Source: Novosphingobium kunmingense
Lineage (GTDB): Bacteria > Pseudomonadota > Alphaproteobacteria > Sphingomonadales > Sphingomonadaceae
Length of the DNA: 64,000 nt
Reading direction: 5' to 3'
Assembly: GCF_002813245.1 (NCBI RefSeq)
Contig: NZ_PHUF01000002.1
Location: forward strand, 620,001 to 684,000
Under the pieces are notes generated by a model. It was given only the letters and a program-made list of their open reading frames with translations. It was not told the DNA's origin and searched no databases. The translations under genes and the position numbers were made by a program. The first letter of the stretch is position 1. Each line of letters starts with the position of its first letter. This document shows, in pieces, positions 1 to 8,406 of the stretch.

Positions 1-26
1 GATGACGGTCAAGCCATCGGTCGCAG

Positions 27-899
27 CTAGCCTGCCTTCGCCTCTTCGCGCACTGCGTCGATCTTTTCCTTGGCCGCCCCGGCCTTGTCCTTCGCTTCCT
101 CGACCACGTCGATCTTGGGCACGATCCGCCAGCGCGCTTGCATCAGGCTGAAGGCGCCGAACAGCATCAGCCCGAACGCGATGGCGTTGTAGAGCAGCGC
201 CTGGCTGCGGATTCCCTCGATCGCGCCGCCCATGCCGACGGCTTGCCGGCTCGATTCGAACCACGCCGCGCGCAGCATCGACCACCCGATCATTCCGGCG
301 ATTGCGGCCTGGGTAAACATGCCGAAACGGCCGGCCTGGGCCACGAAGCCTGGCGCGTTCGCCGCGCAATGCTTCATGTGCTTGCCGAGCAGTGCGTTCT
401 TCACGTTGAGCACCAGCGATACCAGAAAGCCGATCCCGACCAAGCCGAGCAGGATCGGGCCAAGCGGCATGTCGAGCAACTGTTCAGCCAGCATTCGACT
501 GGTTCCGTCCTCTGATTCCTGTCCGACATGGCGCAGGCCCATCGCGATTTCGGCCGCAAGATAGGACAGGACGAAATAGGTCAGGGCGACACCGGCATGG
601 CCGATCCGGTTGATGATCCCCATGGCGTCCGTGCCGTTCCGGTCGGCATCGAACAGGGCCGTGGCCAGGCGATAGACTGCGTAGGCGAACAGTCCGGCGG
701 CCACCAAGACGAGCAGGATCCAGCCCATCGGCACCTCGGCAAGGGCAGCAAAGGCCCCGGTCTGGCCCTCGTCGGCATGACGCCCCGAGTCGAACACCAG
801 ATAGCCGATGATGACATAGACGATGCCCCGCGCCGCCATGCCGACGCGGGCAATCACGTCGAGCCGCGTCAACTCGTGGATTGCCGCTTCCGCCGTCAC
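27..899 (-). CDS. DUF1206 family membrane protein
   Basis: Integral inner-membrane protein of 290 residues built from about six hydrophobic segments arranged as repeated pairs, which is the DUF1206 pattern; the repeat opening with MAARGIVYVIIGY (about residues 21-33) is typical of the family. The biochemical role of the family is unknown. The C-terminal 35 residues are charged and rich in Lys, Glu and Ala, probably a short cytoplasmic helix. The start is a GTG at 899; no good ribosome site is visible, so the N-terminus is uncertain by a few residues. It lies downstream of ychF on the same strand with a 101-base gap, so co-transcription is possible but not shown. Confidence 0.8.
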   Translation of the reverse strand: MTAEAAIHELTRLDVIARVGMAARGIVYVIIGYLVFDSGRHADEGQTGAFAALAEVPMGWILLVLVAAGLFAYAVYRLATALFDADRNGTDAMGIINRIGHAGVALTYFVLSYLAAEIAMGLRHVGQESEDGTSRMLAEQLLDMPLGPILLGLVGIGFLVSLVLNVKNALLGKHMKHCAANAPGFVAQAGRFGMFTQAAIAGMIGWSMLRAAWFESSRQAVGMGGAIEGIRSQALLYNAIAFGLMLFGAFSLMQARWRIVPKIDVVEEAKDKAGAAKEKIDAVREEAKAG

Positions 900-1000
900 G
901 CGTGCGCACCGCTGCCGGCTGTGCGGACGTGGTTCGAGTACCGGGACAAATCGCTCATGGCCGACTAGCGCGCCGGCACGGCGTTGGTTCCCGGCAGCGG

Positions 1001-2101
1001 TCAGACGTTGAACTTGAAGTGCATTACGTCGCCATCGGCCACGAGGTATTCCTTGCCCTCCTGGCGAAGCTTGCCGGCATCCTTGGCCGCGGTTTCGCCG
1101 CCCAGCGCGACGTAGTCTTCATAGGCGATCGTTTCGGCCCGGATGAAGCCGCGCTGCATGTCGGAATGGATCTCGCCGGCTGCTTCGGGCGCCTTGGCGC
1201 CCTTGTGGACGGTCCAGGCGCGAGCCTCTTTGGGGCCGACGGTGAAGAAGGTGATCAGGTGCAGCAGGTCGTATCCCGAGCGGATCACCCGCGCGAGCCC
1301 GGTCTCCGACAGGCCCATCTCCTCAAGGAATACTATCCGCTCGTCCGGCTCCATGCCGACCAGCTCGCTTTCGATCGCCGCCGAAACGATCACCGCGTTG
1401 GCGCCTTCCGCCTTGGCCTTGGCAAAGACCGCTTCGGTGAAGGCGTTGCCGCTTGCCGCGCTTTCCTCCTCGACGTTGCAGACGTACAGCACGGGCTTGG
1501 CGGTGAGGAGCTGGGCCTGGTCGAACACCCGCAGCTCTTCCTCGTCGTCCGGACGGGCAAGGCGGGCCGGCTTCCCGTCGCGCAGCAGATCGAGCGCGCG
1601 GCCGAGAACGCCAGCCATCAGCTTGGCTTCCTTGTCGCCCTGCGCGGCCTTCTTCTGCGCGGCGGGAACGCGCTTCTCCAGACTTTCGAGATCGGACAGC
1701 ATCAATTCGGTTTCGACTGTTTCGGCATCGGAAACGGGGTCGATCTTGTTGTCGACATGCTGGATGTCGTCGTTGACGAAGCAGCGCAGCACGTGGACGA
1801 TCGCGTCGACCTCGCGGATGTTGCCGAGGAACTGGTTGCCGAGGCCTTCACCCTTGCTCGCGCCGCGCACGAGACCTGCGATGTCGACGAAGCTCAATTG
1901 GGTCGGGATGATCTTGGCCGAACCGGCGATCGCCGCCAGCTTGTCGAGCCGCGGGTCGGGCACGCCGACCTGCCCGACATTGGGCTCGATCGTGCAGAAC
2001 GGGTAATTCGCCGCCTGTGCCGCCTGCGTTTCAGTCAGCGCGTTGAACAGCGTCGACTTCCCGACATTGGGCAGCCCGACGATCCCGCAACGAAAACCCA
2101 T
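1001..2101 (-). CDS. ychF: Redox-regulated ATPase YchF (Obg-like)
   Basis: Cytosolic P-loop NTPase of 366 residues, full length for YchF/OLA1. The P-loop GLPNVGKST is at residues 9-17, and the canonical NKxD base-specificity motif is replaced by NVEE, the feature associated with ATP preference in this family. A TGS-like C-terminal domain ends the protein (about residues 280-366). Known members bind ribosomes and act in stress responses. GGAG lies 6 bases upstream of the ATG and supports the start. In many alphaproteobacteria ychF follows pth directly; here a two-gene block separates them. Confidence 0.97.
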   Translation of the reverse strand: MGFRCGIVGLPNVGKSTLFNALTETQAAQAANYPFCTIEPNVGQVGVPDPRLDKLAAIAGSAKIIPTQLSFVDIAGLVRGASKGEGLGNQFLGNIREVDAIVHVLRCFVNDDIQHVDNKIDPVSDAETVETELMLSDLESLEKRVPAAQKKAAQGDKEAKLMAGVLGRALDLLRDGKPARLARPDDEEELRVFDQAQLLTAKPVLYVCNVEEESAASGNAFTEAVFAKAKAEGANAVIVSAAIESELVGMEPDERIVFLEEMGLSETGLARVIRSGYDLLHLITFFTVGPKEARAWTVHKGAKAPEAAGEIHSDMQRGFIRAETIAYEDYVALGGETAAKDAGKLRQEGKEYLVADGDVMHFKFNV

Positions 2102-2220
2102 GATTCACTCCGTACCTCTGCAAGCGGCGGCCCATAGCGGGGGCGGGGCGCTTTGGCCAGTTTCGAGACGGTGCAATTGCCTTCACTCTAATTTCAGCGC
2201 TTTGACGTATAGGACCCGCG

Positions 2221-3738
2221 ATGAAGAAGCTGATCCTCCTTGCCGCACTGCTTGCTCTGGCATCCTGCGCCGACAGCCCGGAGGACCGGCTGACCAAGGC
2301 GCAGGAGGCATTCGCCGCCAACGACTATCCGGCCGCGCGGATCCATCTTGCTGCAGCTCTGGCCAAGAAGCCGGGCGACCAGGCCATGCTCGCGCTTCAG
2401 GCGCGAACCTTGCTTGCGCTTGGCGACGGCGAAGGGGCACGAGTTGCGATAGAGCAGCTCGCCGGGAGCAAGGCGCCCACAGGCGAGCTTGCGGAAATGG
2501 CGGGGGAGGCCGCCTTGCTGCGCGCCAAGCCCGACCTCGCCGTTGCCGCGCTGGCCGGACTGGACAGCGTCGAGGCCGAACGCATCCGCGCGCTCGCTGC
2601 GATCCAGCAGGAAGACAACCGCACCGCTATCATTCATTTCGAGCGCGGTCTGGCAGAGGGTGGGAACGCACGGCTGCTGGCGGACTATGCCCGCTTCAAA
2701 CTTATCGCAGGCGACGTGGCCGGCGCGACCGAGCTTGCCGCCAAGGCGGCCAGTATCGCGCCCCACAGCATCGATACGCTGCTGATCGCGGGTCAGCTGG
2801 CGGTTCGCCGCGGCGACCTCAAGTCCGCGCTCGATCTCTACGAAGACGCCGCCAGGCGTTATCCCTCGAGCCTCGCGGCCTTGATCGGCAAGGCCGCCGT
2901 GCTGGGCGACCTGGGGCGACGGGACGAAATGAAAGCGGTGCTCGATCGCGCTGCCGCTTTCGCCCCGCGCGCCGGCGGCATCCTGTTCCTGCGCGCCAAG
3001 GCCGCGGCGCAGGGCAAGGACTGGGCCGGGGTCAGGGCCATCGTGCAGCCGGTCGAAACCGGCCTCGATCAGATCGACCCGGTCCGCCTGATCTATGGCG
3101 AGGCGCTGCTGCGTCTCGGGCAGGTGGAGCTGGCGACCGCGCAGTTCGAACCGATCGTACGATCCGTTCCGGGCAACCGCGACGCGCGGCGACTATTGGG
3201 CGAGGCCCGCCTCGCCAGCGGCGACGCCAAGGGGGCAATGGAAGTGCTGAGGCCGGTGGCCGACCTGCCCTTTGCCGTGAAGGACGAGCTGGCGCTAATG
3301 GCCAAGGCGGCCAGGGCCGCCGGAGATCCCGCCGCAGCACGGTACGAGGCTCGATCGCGGCAACCCGAGCCCCAAGCACTGGGCCGTGACCTGGCAACCG
3401 GCGACGCGGCCATGAAGGCCGGGAACTGGGCCGGCGCCAGCGCGGCCTACCAGCGCCTGCTCGACAATACCGATGGCACCAGCGTGGTCGTGCTCAACAA
3501 CATGGCCTATGCCCAGGCCATGCTTGGCAACTTCAATCGTGCGCGCACTCTCGCCGACCGGGCTTTAAAGCTCGCGCCGGACAATGCGTCGGTGCTCGAC
3601 ACGGCGGGTTGGGTGCGGATCAAGTCGGGCCAGGACGTCGAAAACGGAAAGCGCCTGCTGCGCAAGGGAGCACAGCAGGCGCCGGGGAACATGACGATCC
3701 GCGCGCACCTGGCCGAGGCCGAGCGCGCGAAGCCCTGA
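2221..3738 (+). CDS. TPR-repeat lipoprotein
   Basis: Protein of 505 residues with a lipoprotein signal (LALASC, Cys16 as lipidated residue), followed almost entirely by tetratricopeptide-like helical pairs rich in alternating Ala, Leu and Gly. It is probably an envelope scaffold facing the periplasm. AGGA lies 7 bases before the ATG. It converges on the PEP-CTERM gene with only two bases between the stops. Large TPR lipoproteins (PrsT) belong to exosortase loci, but this one is much shorter, and no exosortase or Prs kinase is in the window, so assigning it to that system is inference from proximity. The exact number of repeats was not counted. Confidence 0.8.
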   Translation: MKKLILLAALLALASCADSPEDRLTKAQEAFAANDYPAARIHLAAALAKKPGDQAMLALQARTLLALGDGEGARVAIEQLAGSKAPTGELAEMAGEAALLRAKPDLAVAALAGLDSVEAERIRALAAIQQEDNRTAIIHFERGLAEGGNARLLADYARFKLIAGDVAGATELAAKAASIAPHSIDTLLIAGQLAVRRGDLKSALDLYEDAARRYPSSLAALIGKAAVLGDLGRRDEMKAVLDRAAAFAPRAGGILFLRAKAAAQGKDWAGVRAIVQPVETGLDQIDPVRLIYGEALLRLGQVELATAQFEPIVRSVPGNRDARRLLGEARLASGDAKGAMEVLRPVADLPFAVKDELALMAKAARAAGDPAAARYEARSRQPEPQALGRDLATGDAAMKAGNWAGASAAYQRLLDNTDGTSVVVLNNMAYAQAMLGNFNRARTLADRALKLAPDNASVLDTAGWVRIKSGQDVENGKRLLRKGAQQAPGNMTIRAHLAEAERAKP

Positions 3739-3740
3739 AG

Positions 3741-4457
3741 TCAGGCGAAGGCCGCGTCCGCAGCGACCTTGCGGCGGCGGCGAAGGAACGCGGTTGCCAA
3801 AAGCGCACCGCCGATCAGTCCGACCATGCCGGGTTCGGGGACCTGGTTGCCCGACGACCCGCCCGACGTGTTGGTGAGCGAGCCGGCACCGCTGGCCGAG
3901 GTCACTCCGCGCACGCCTTCGACCGACTGGTAGCGGACGTAGAAATCGCTGAGAGTCAGCGCCGTTATCGGCTGCAAGAAGCTGAGCGTGAAAGTGCCCG
4001 TTCCGGTTTGGCCGTTGTCGATGCCACCCCCGCCGCCGCCGGCGCAGGATCCGGTGTCGTAACCCTTGAAGCACACATCGATATCGCCAATCCCGTTGGG
4101 GTAGGACGAGTCGAGGGTTGCGAAGTTGAACGTCCCGGTCGACGAAGCGCCGTCGGCGTCAGGATTGGTGTTGAATCCGAAAGACGATACGCGCGACGAA
4201 ACAGGCGCGGTCGATGTGTTGGTGATCGAGTAGTTGAACACGTAGGCGTTGGTGCTGATGCTGGCGAGCGTGAAGGTGGTCGAGGCGGTCAGGCCAGCGA
4301 TGGTCGCGCCGCCATTTCCCGAGAAGCCGTTGTAGTTCAGCGTATAGCTGTTGCCGACATTGGCAGGGGTCAGCGGGATGGTGTCTGCGTGGGCAGCGCT
4401 GGCGAACGCCAGGCTGGCGATGGCGGCAAGAGGTGCAATGGCTTTGAACACGGTCAT
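3741..4457 (-). CDS. PEP-CTERM sorting-domain secreted protein
   Basis: Secreted protein of 238 residues. A Sec signal peptide ends near SAAHA (about residue 23). The body is rich in Ser, Thr, Asn and Gly, with two cysteines (in DVCFKG and GSCAGG) that could form a disulfide. The C-terminus carries the tripartite sorting signal: VPEPG at 206-210, a hydrophobic helix, then RRRR at 226-229. In known systems an exosortase cleaves at this tail and delivers the protein to the surface or extracellular matrix. The first ATG giving a clean signal peptide is at 4457, with a GGGGG ribosome site. The open frame extends far upstream but that part overlaps pth and is not coding. A sigma-54 promoter lies just upstream. 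Confidence 0.93.
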   Translation of the reverse strand: MTVFKAIAPLAAIASLAFASAAHADTIPLTPANVGNSYTLNYNGFSGNGGATIAGLTASTTFTLASISTNAYVFNYSITNTSTAPVSSRVSSFGFNTNPDADGASSTGTFNFATLDSSYPNGIGDIDVCFKGYDTGSCAGGGGGGIDNGQTGTGTFTLSFLQPITALTLSDFYVRYQSVEGVRGVTSASGAGSLTNTSGGSSGNQVPEPGMVGLIGGALLATAFLRRRRKVAADAAFA

Positions 4458-4491
4458 GGGAGCCCCCAGGTAATTGGTTAACTCCAAACTA

Positions 4492-4507
4492 AGCAATGCC
4501 CGTGCCA
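4492..4507 (-). promoter_or_regulatory. Sigma-54 (RpoN) promoter of the PEP-CTERM gene
   Basis: Read on the minus strand the element is TGGCACG-N4-TTGCT, a near-perfect -24/-12 sequence with GG and GC in the right phase (10 bases between them). The predicted start site is about 4481, giving a 24-base leader before the ATG at 4457. A direct repeat GACAG-TCT-GACAG at 4575-4587 and a palindrome GGTTAACC at 4595-4602 lie about 95-120 bases upstream, where an enhancer-binding protein would sit. RpoN and the PrsK/PrsR pair control PEP-CTERM genes in some bacteria (family knowledge, from memory). Confidence 0.8.
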
Positions 4508-4609
4508 AGCGCGGACTTGTGCGGGAAACGTTGATTAACGCGCTATTGGCGCAAGCGCTGATGTAAGGAATTTCGACAGTCTGACAGCTAATCCGGTTAA
4601 CCAGGCCGA

Positions 4610-5179
4610 TCAGTCGTGCAGACGCAGGGCGACCTCGTTCATGAAGCGCGTGTCGTCGCCGTCGGCAAGCCAGCCGGCTTCGGCGCTGATCGCCCCGAGC
4701 ATGTCGGCGAGGGCATCCATCTCGCTTTTGGCATAGTTGCCCAGAACGTGGCCCGTCACGCGGTCCTTGTGGCCGGGATGGCCGATGCCGATCCGCACCC
4801 GGCGAAATTCCGGACCAAGATGCCTGTCGATCGAGCGCAGCCCGTTGTGTCCGGCAAGTCCGCCGCCGGTGCGCACCTTGATCTTGAAGGGCGCAAGGTC
4901 GAGCTCGTCGTGGAAGACGGTCAGCGCCTCTACGGCCAGCTTGTAGAAGCGCAGCGCCTCGCCGACCGAACGGCCGCTTTCGTTCATGTAGGTCGCGGGC
5001 TTGAGCAGCAGGATCCGGTGCCGTCCGATACGTCCTTCCTGGACCCAACCCTGGAACTTCTTCTGGACCGGGCCGAAGCCGTGCACCTCGGCCAGGGCGT
5101 CTATCGCCATGAAGCCGACATTATGCCGGTGCAGCGCATATTGCTGGCCCGGATTGCCGAGACCGACCCAGACCTGCAT
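4610..5179 (-). CDS. pth: Peptidyl-tRNA hydrolase
   Basis: Cytosolic enzyme of 189 residues that releases tRNA from peptidyl-tRNAs dropped by the ribosome. It has the N-terminal GLGNPG motif, the catalytic His in RHNVGF (His19), the MNESG and FHDELDL segments, and GGGLAGHNGL with the substrate-binding Asn. Length is normal for the family. It is preceded by a small secreted-protein gene with a 6-base gap and is probably co-transcribed with it. The pairing of rplY with pth is widely conserved in bacteria. Confidence 0.98.
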   Translation of the reverse strand: MQVWVGLGNPGQQYALHRHNVGFMAIDALAEVHGFGPVQKKFQGWVQEGRIGRHRILLLKPATYMNESGRSVGEALRFYKLAVEALTVFHDELDLAPFKIKVRTGGGLAGHNGLRSIDRHLGPEFRRVRIGIGHPGHKDRVTGHVLGNYAKSEMDALADMLGAISAEAGWLADGDDTRFMNEVALRLHD

Positions 5180-5185
5180 GCGCGA

Positions 5186-5677
5186 TCAGCGTCCCGCTTC
5201 GGCAGGGGCTGCCGACGAGCCGCGGAGGCCAGTGCCAAGATCGGCAATTGCCGTTTCCGCGACGCGCAGGCATTTCATCGCCTCGGCTCCCTGCCGCTCG
5301 CGCGGTAAGGCGGCGAAGGCCTTGAACGCGGCTTCCGCGGCTTCCGGCGTGCGCGCATCGGCCGGCCCGGACAAGAGGTTTGCAGCATAGAAATAGACGC
5401 CGCGGTGGGCACGCTCGTTCATCGCCGAGGCTTGCTGCTTGGCCGAAGCGTCGGTGGACTTCTGCGCTGTCGCGGCGGTGGCAGCCTGGGCGAAGCGCAG
5501 ACGGATCACGCAGCCCAGCGGATCGGTATTGTAGGCCGATTCGACGCTGACTGCGGGGGTCTTCGGCTTGGCCTTCCCTGCGGTCTGCGCCGGCAGGGCC
5601 GTTGCCGCCACGGCGAGGGCCAGGGCTGCGACGGCACGAACGGCGCACAGGGCGGGAAGGGAAGGGGTTGCGACCAC
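5186..5677 (-). CDS. Small secreted protein of unknown function
   Basis: Protein of 163 residues, not recognised as a named family. The N-terminus is a signal peptide (hydrophobic Ala/Leu/Val stretch ending near LPAQT, about residue 31), so it is probably periplasmic. The mature part has two cysteines (LGCVIRL and MKCLRV) and an Ala/Gln/Lys-rich helical middle. The start is a GTG at 5677 with GGAG about 8 bases upstream; an ATG nearby is in another frame. It sits between rplY and pth, only about 15 bases downstream of an intrinsic terminator, so its transcription depends on read-through or a promoter inside rplY. Confidence 0.75.
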   Translation of the reverse strand: MVATPSLPALCAVRAVAALALAVAATALPAQTAGKAKPKTPAVSVESAYNTDPLGCVIRLRFAQAATAATAQKSTDASAKQQASAMNERAHRGVYFYAANLLSGPADARTPEAAEAAFKAFAALPRERQGAEAMKCLRVAETAIADLGTGLRGSSAAPAEAGR

Positions 5678-5692
5678 GGTTCATCTCCAGAC

Positions 5693-5722
5693 AAAAGCCG
5701 GGCCGCATCGCTGCGGCCCGGC
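5693..5722 (-). terminator. Intrinsic terminator after rplY
   Basis: A perfect 11-bp stem (5697-5707 with 5712-5722) and a 4-base TCGC loop are followed on the minus strand by TTTT. It lies 56 bases downstream of the rplY stop and just ahead of the next gene of the cluster, so it could act as an attenuator between rplY and the secreted-protein/pth pair. Confidence 0.85.
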
Positions 5723-5778
5723 CTTGTGATGGGGTAGCCATGCCACCCCGGTCAACCGGTTGTCGGCCAGCCGAAGGA

Positions 5779-6399
5779 TTACTCCTCGCCGGCTGCCTCG
5801 GTCTTGCTGTTGTCGCCTTCTTCGCTGCGCAGGCCCGAAGGAGCAACGATGGTGGCGATGGTGAAGTCACGGTCGGTGATGCCCGAGCTGGCGCCCTTGG
5901 GCAGCTTCACGTGGCTGATGTGGATCGAATCGCCCACATCGAATCCGGTCACGTCGATTTCGATCTGGTCGGGGATCTTGTCGGCTTCGCAGACCAGGTC
6001 GAGTTCGTGGCGCACGATGTTCAGCACGCCGCCGCGCTTCAGGCCCGGGCTGGCGTCTTCATTGGCGAAGACCACCGGCACGTTGACGTGGACGGTCGCG
6101 TTCTTCGACACGCGCAGGAAGTCGACGTGCAGCGGACGGTCGCTGACCGGGTGGAAGGCCACGTCCTTGGGGAGCGTACGCAGGGTCTTGCCGTCAACTT
6201 CGACCTCGACGATCGAGTTGAAGAAGTGGCCGGTGCCGAGCTGCTTGACCAGCAGCTTTTCCTCGACGTGAACGGCGAGAGGCTCTTCATTGCCACCATA
6301 GACAACGGCGGGGACACGGCCATCGCGACGCAGGGCACGGGAGGCTCCCTTGCCTGCCCGATCGCGCGTCTCGGCCGGCAGAGTAAGCGTATCGCTCAT
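5779..6399 (-). CDS. rplY: 50S ribosomal protein L25/Ctc-type
   Basis: Ribosomal protein of 206 residues of the long, two-domain CTC type: an L25 5S-rRNA-binding domain (about 1-95, with [25 protein letters not shown]-like residues near the N-terminus) and a TL5-like C-terminal beta domain. The C-terminal tail is acidic. The start chosen is the ATG at 6399, giving [18 protein letters not shown]; an upstream in-frame ATG would add 33 residues unlike the family. It heads the rplY-pth cluster and is followed by a strong terminator. Confidence 0.96.
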   Translation of the reverse strand: MSDTLTLPAETRDRAGKGASRALRRDGRVPAVVYGGNEEPLAVHVEEKLLVKQLGTGHFFNSIVEVEVDGKTLRTLPKDVAFHPVSDRPLHVDFLRVSKNATVHVNVPVVFANEDASPGLKRGGVLNIVRHELDLVCEADKIPDQIEIDVTGFDVGDSIHISHVKLPKGASSGITDRDFTIATIVAPSGLRSEEGDNSKTEAAGEE

Positions 6400-6521
6400 A
6401 GGACTTGCCTTTCGAAAAACGGTTTTTGCACAATTCCGCCGCCACGCCTCCAGGGATGACCATGACGGGGAAGCGCGGGCCGTTAGCGGCAATGGCACGG
6501 AAATGCAAGGCTTGAGGCGTG

Positions 6522-7397
6522 CTACTGGATCCGCGTGACACGGTATCCTTGCGAGGTCAGCATGGCAGGCAGTCCGTCCGGCCCGGCGAGATGAGCCGCG
6601 CCCACCGCCACGAAGGGCCGTTGCCCCTGGGTCAGCATGGCGACCAGCCGTGCGGTCCAGGCGCGATTGCGATCCAGCAGCAGCGCTGTGCGCAATTCGC
6701 GATCGGCCATCATTCCGGTGCGGGTTTCTGCTTCGATCGCGGCAAGATCGCCGGTCATCCAGGCCTGTTCGAGCCGCCGCGTTTCGCTGCCAACCGCTGC
6801 GGGATCGGCGACAACCGCGGCGAGCAGGTCGCGCTGGTCGGCTTCGGGCAAAGCGTCGAAGGTGCGGAACTGGCCGTCGGCGCCTTCGAACTCGTCAATC
6901 GGCCGGCTGCCGGCAAGCTTGGCGACCGCGCGGTCGACGCCGTTGCCGCTGTCGCTCCCGCTCGCAGCCTGTGCGGCCTGGGCGAGGACGATGGCCGCCG
7001 CCCACGTGTCGAGCCGATCGAGTGGAGCGGCATCGACATCATAGTGATCGACATAGCGGTCGAAGGCCGCCCGCGCGCCAGGCGCGATGCGACTGCGCAG
7101 CGGCTGCGATCGAGGCGCCGCACCGAGGCGGGCGAAGATTTGCTCGAGCGCCGTCTGATCGTCGATCCGCGCAACTTCGAGCACGACGCGGTCGGACTTG
7201 TTGAGCGCCGCGTCGATGGCCGGCGAACGCCAAGCGACTGGGCGGGACAAGGCGTGGATCGTCCCGAACAGCCAAGCCCTCTGGCCCCCTGGTCCTTCGA
7301 CCTGCCACAGCGCGGGTCGGGCCGGTTCGGCCTGTCGACAAGCAGCGAGCGCAAACAGCGCGAGCAGCGCTGCCAGCAGGCCGTGCTTACTGGACAC
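6522..7397 (-). CDS. TraB/GumN (Tiki-like) family lipoprotein
   Basis: Protein of 291 residues with a lipoprotein signal (ALAAC, Cys20). It carries the two hallmarks of the TraB/GumN (COG3735) family: FGTIH near the N-terminus and VGAAHLAG near the C-terminus. These correspond to the paired GxxH motifs of Tiki-type metal-dependent proteases, so an envelope protease is plausible but unproven. The GTG start at 7397 overlaps the 3' end of the preceding paralogue by 11 bases, so the two are almost certainly translated from one mRNA. Weak similarity to its neighbour shows an old tandem duplication. Confidence 0.85.
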   Translation of the reverse strand: MSSKHGLLAALLALFALAACRQAEPARPALWQVEGPGGQRAWLFGTIHALSRPVAWRSPAIDAALNKSDRVVLEVARIDDQTALEQIFARLGAAPRSQPLRSRIAPGARAAFDRYVDHYDVDAAPLDRLDTWAAAIVLAQAAQAASGSDSGNGVDRAVAKLAGSRPIDEFEGADGQFRTFDALPEADQRDLLAAVVADPAAVGSETRRLEQAWMTGDLAAIEAETRTGMMADRELRTALLLDRNRAWTARLVAMLTQGQRPFVAVGAAHLAGPDGLPAMLTSQGYRVTRIQ

Positions 7398-8301
7398 GGG
7401 TGGTGGCGGTGCCAGCCTTGGTCAGTGCGTCCTGGACCGACGCCTTGCCGCCGAGGTGACCCGCGCCGACCGCGACGAAGACCGTGCCCGGACGGTCGAG
7501 CCGCGCCCTGATCCAGCGCGCCCAAGCCGCATTCCGATCGTACAGCAGCGCCTTCATCATCGCCGGATCGTTCTGGTCGTCGTTCAGCAGTTCGGCAAGG
7601 ACCAGCGCATCGCCCTTGGCCCAGCTATCGACCATCTTCCCGATCTCGCTTTCGATCGTCGGCATCGACTTGATCGTGTCGAACAGATAGCGCTTCTGCA
7701 CCTTGGCGCTGAACGCGCCGAACAGTCCAAGCTGCATGTCGAGCGTTTCGAGGCCGGAGCGCGGCTTGCCCGCCTCCTTGGCCAGTGCGGACAGGTGCGT
7801 CTCGACGCCATGATCCATGGCATAACCCTTGCGCTGGAGGGGCAGGGTGGCGAGCATGACCGCCGCATACCACGGACGGAAGCGGTCGAAGGCCTCCACC
7901 GGAACACCAAGGCCCTTCAGCGCCGCTTCGTAGCGGATCTTTTCCTTCTTCGACATGCCGGCGCGCAGCGACTGGCCCGGCGGCATCATGCCGTACTTCA
8001 TGACCGCGGCGGCGGTTTCGGTATCGCCGTATTCCGGGATTTCCGTCACCAGTTCGCTGCTATCGCTGAAGGCCTGGGCAACCGGGCCGGTGTACCATTC
8101 GATCCCTTGGGGCAGCAGATGGATGGTGCCGAACAGGTAGATCGTCGTGTCGGCATCGGCGACCTTCCACAGCGCTGGCCGCGCGGTCTGCGCTGCAGGT
8201 GCGGCGGGAGCGGGTGCGGCGGTCTGGGCAGCGAGCTGCGCCGGAGCCAGGAAGGCAAGCATCAGGGCAAGCAGGCGGGACAGCGTCTTGATCGGGTTCA
8301 T
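7387..8301 (-). CDS. TraB/GumN (Tiki-like) family secreted protein
   Basis: Protein of 304 residues with a Sec signal peptide (about residues 1-26, ending in LAAQT) followed by a Pro/Ala-rich linker. The family motifs are FGTIHLLP and VGAGHLGG. Unlike the downstream copy it lacks a lipobox, so the tandem pair probably occupies different places in the envelope: one soluble in the periplasm, one anchored. The ATG at 8301 was chosen because it gives the signal peptide; the frame is open much further upstream across glyQ antisense, which is not coding. Confidence 0.85.
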   Translation of the reverse strand: MNPIKTLSRLLALMLAFLAPAQLAAQTAAPAPAAPAAQTARPALWKVADADTTIYLFGTIHLLPQGIEWYTGPVAQAFSDSSELVTEIPEYGDTETAAAVMKYGMMPPGQSLRAGMSKKEKIRYEAALKGLGVPVEAFDRFRPWYAAVMLATLPLQRKGYAMDHGVETHLSALAKEAGKPRSGLETLDMQLGLFGAFSAKVQKRYLFDTIKSMPTIESEIGKMVDSWAKGDALVLAELLNDDQNDPAMMKALLYDRNAAWARWIRARLDRPGTVFVAVGAGHLGGKASVQDALTKAGTATTRVQ

Positions 8302-8406
8302 GGCGCCCGCTTCTAGCCGCGCACACCCCGCCCGTCGATGAACGAATGGGCCGCTTTCCCCTGCAAACCTTGACCGCCCGCAGCGGCCAAGGCAAAGGCG
8401 CGGGCC

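Noticed and set aside
929-942. GGTTCGAG resembling a tRNA T-loop upstream of the DUF1206 gene
   Set aside because: The flanks do not pair into a T-stem and no acceptor or anticodon arms are present.
881-2137. Long plus-strand open frame antisense to ychF
   Set aside because: It mirrors the codon pattern of ychF, its product is low-complexity His/Arg/Gly-rich and matches no family; a normal artefact of high-GC DNA.
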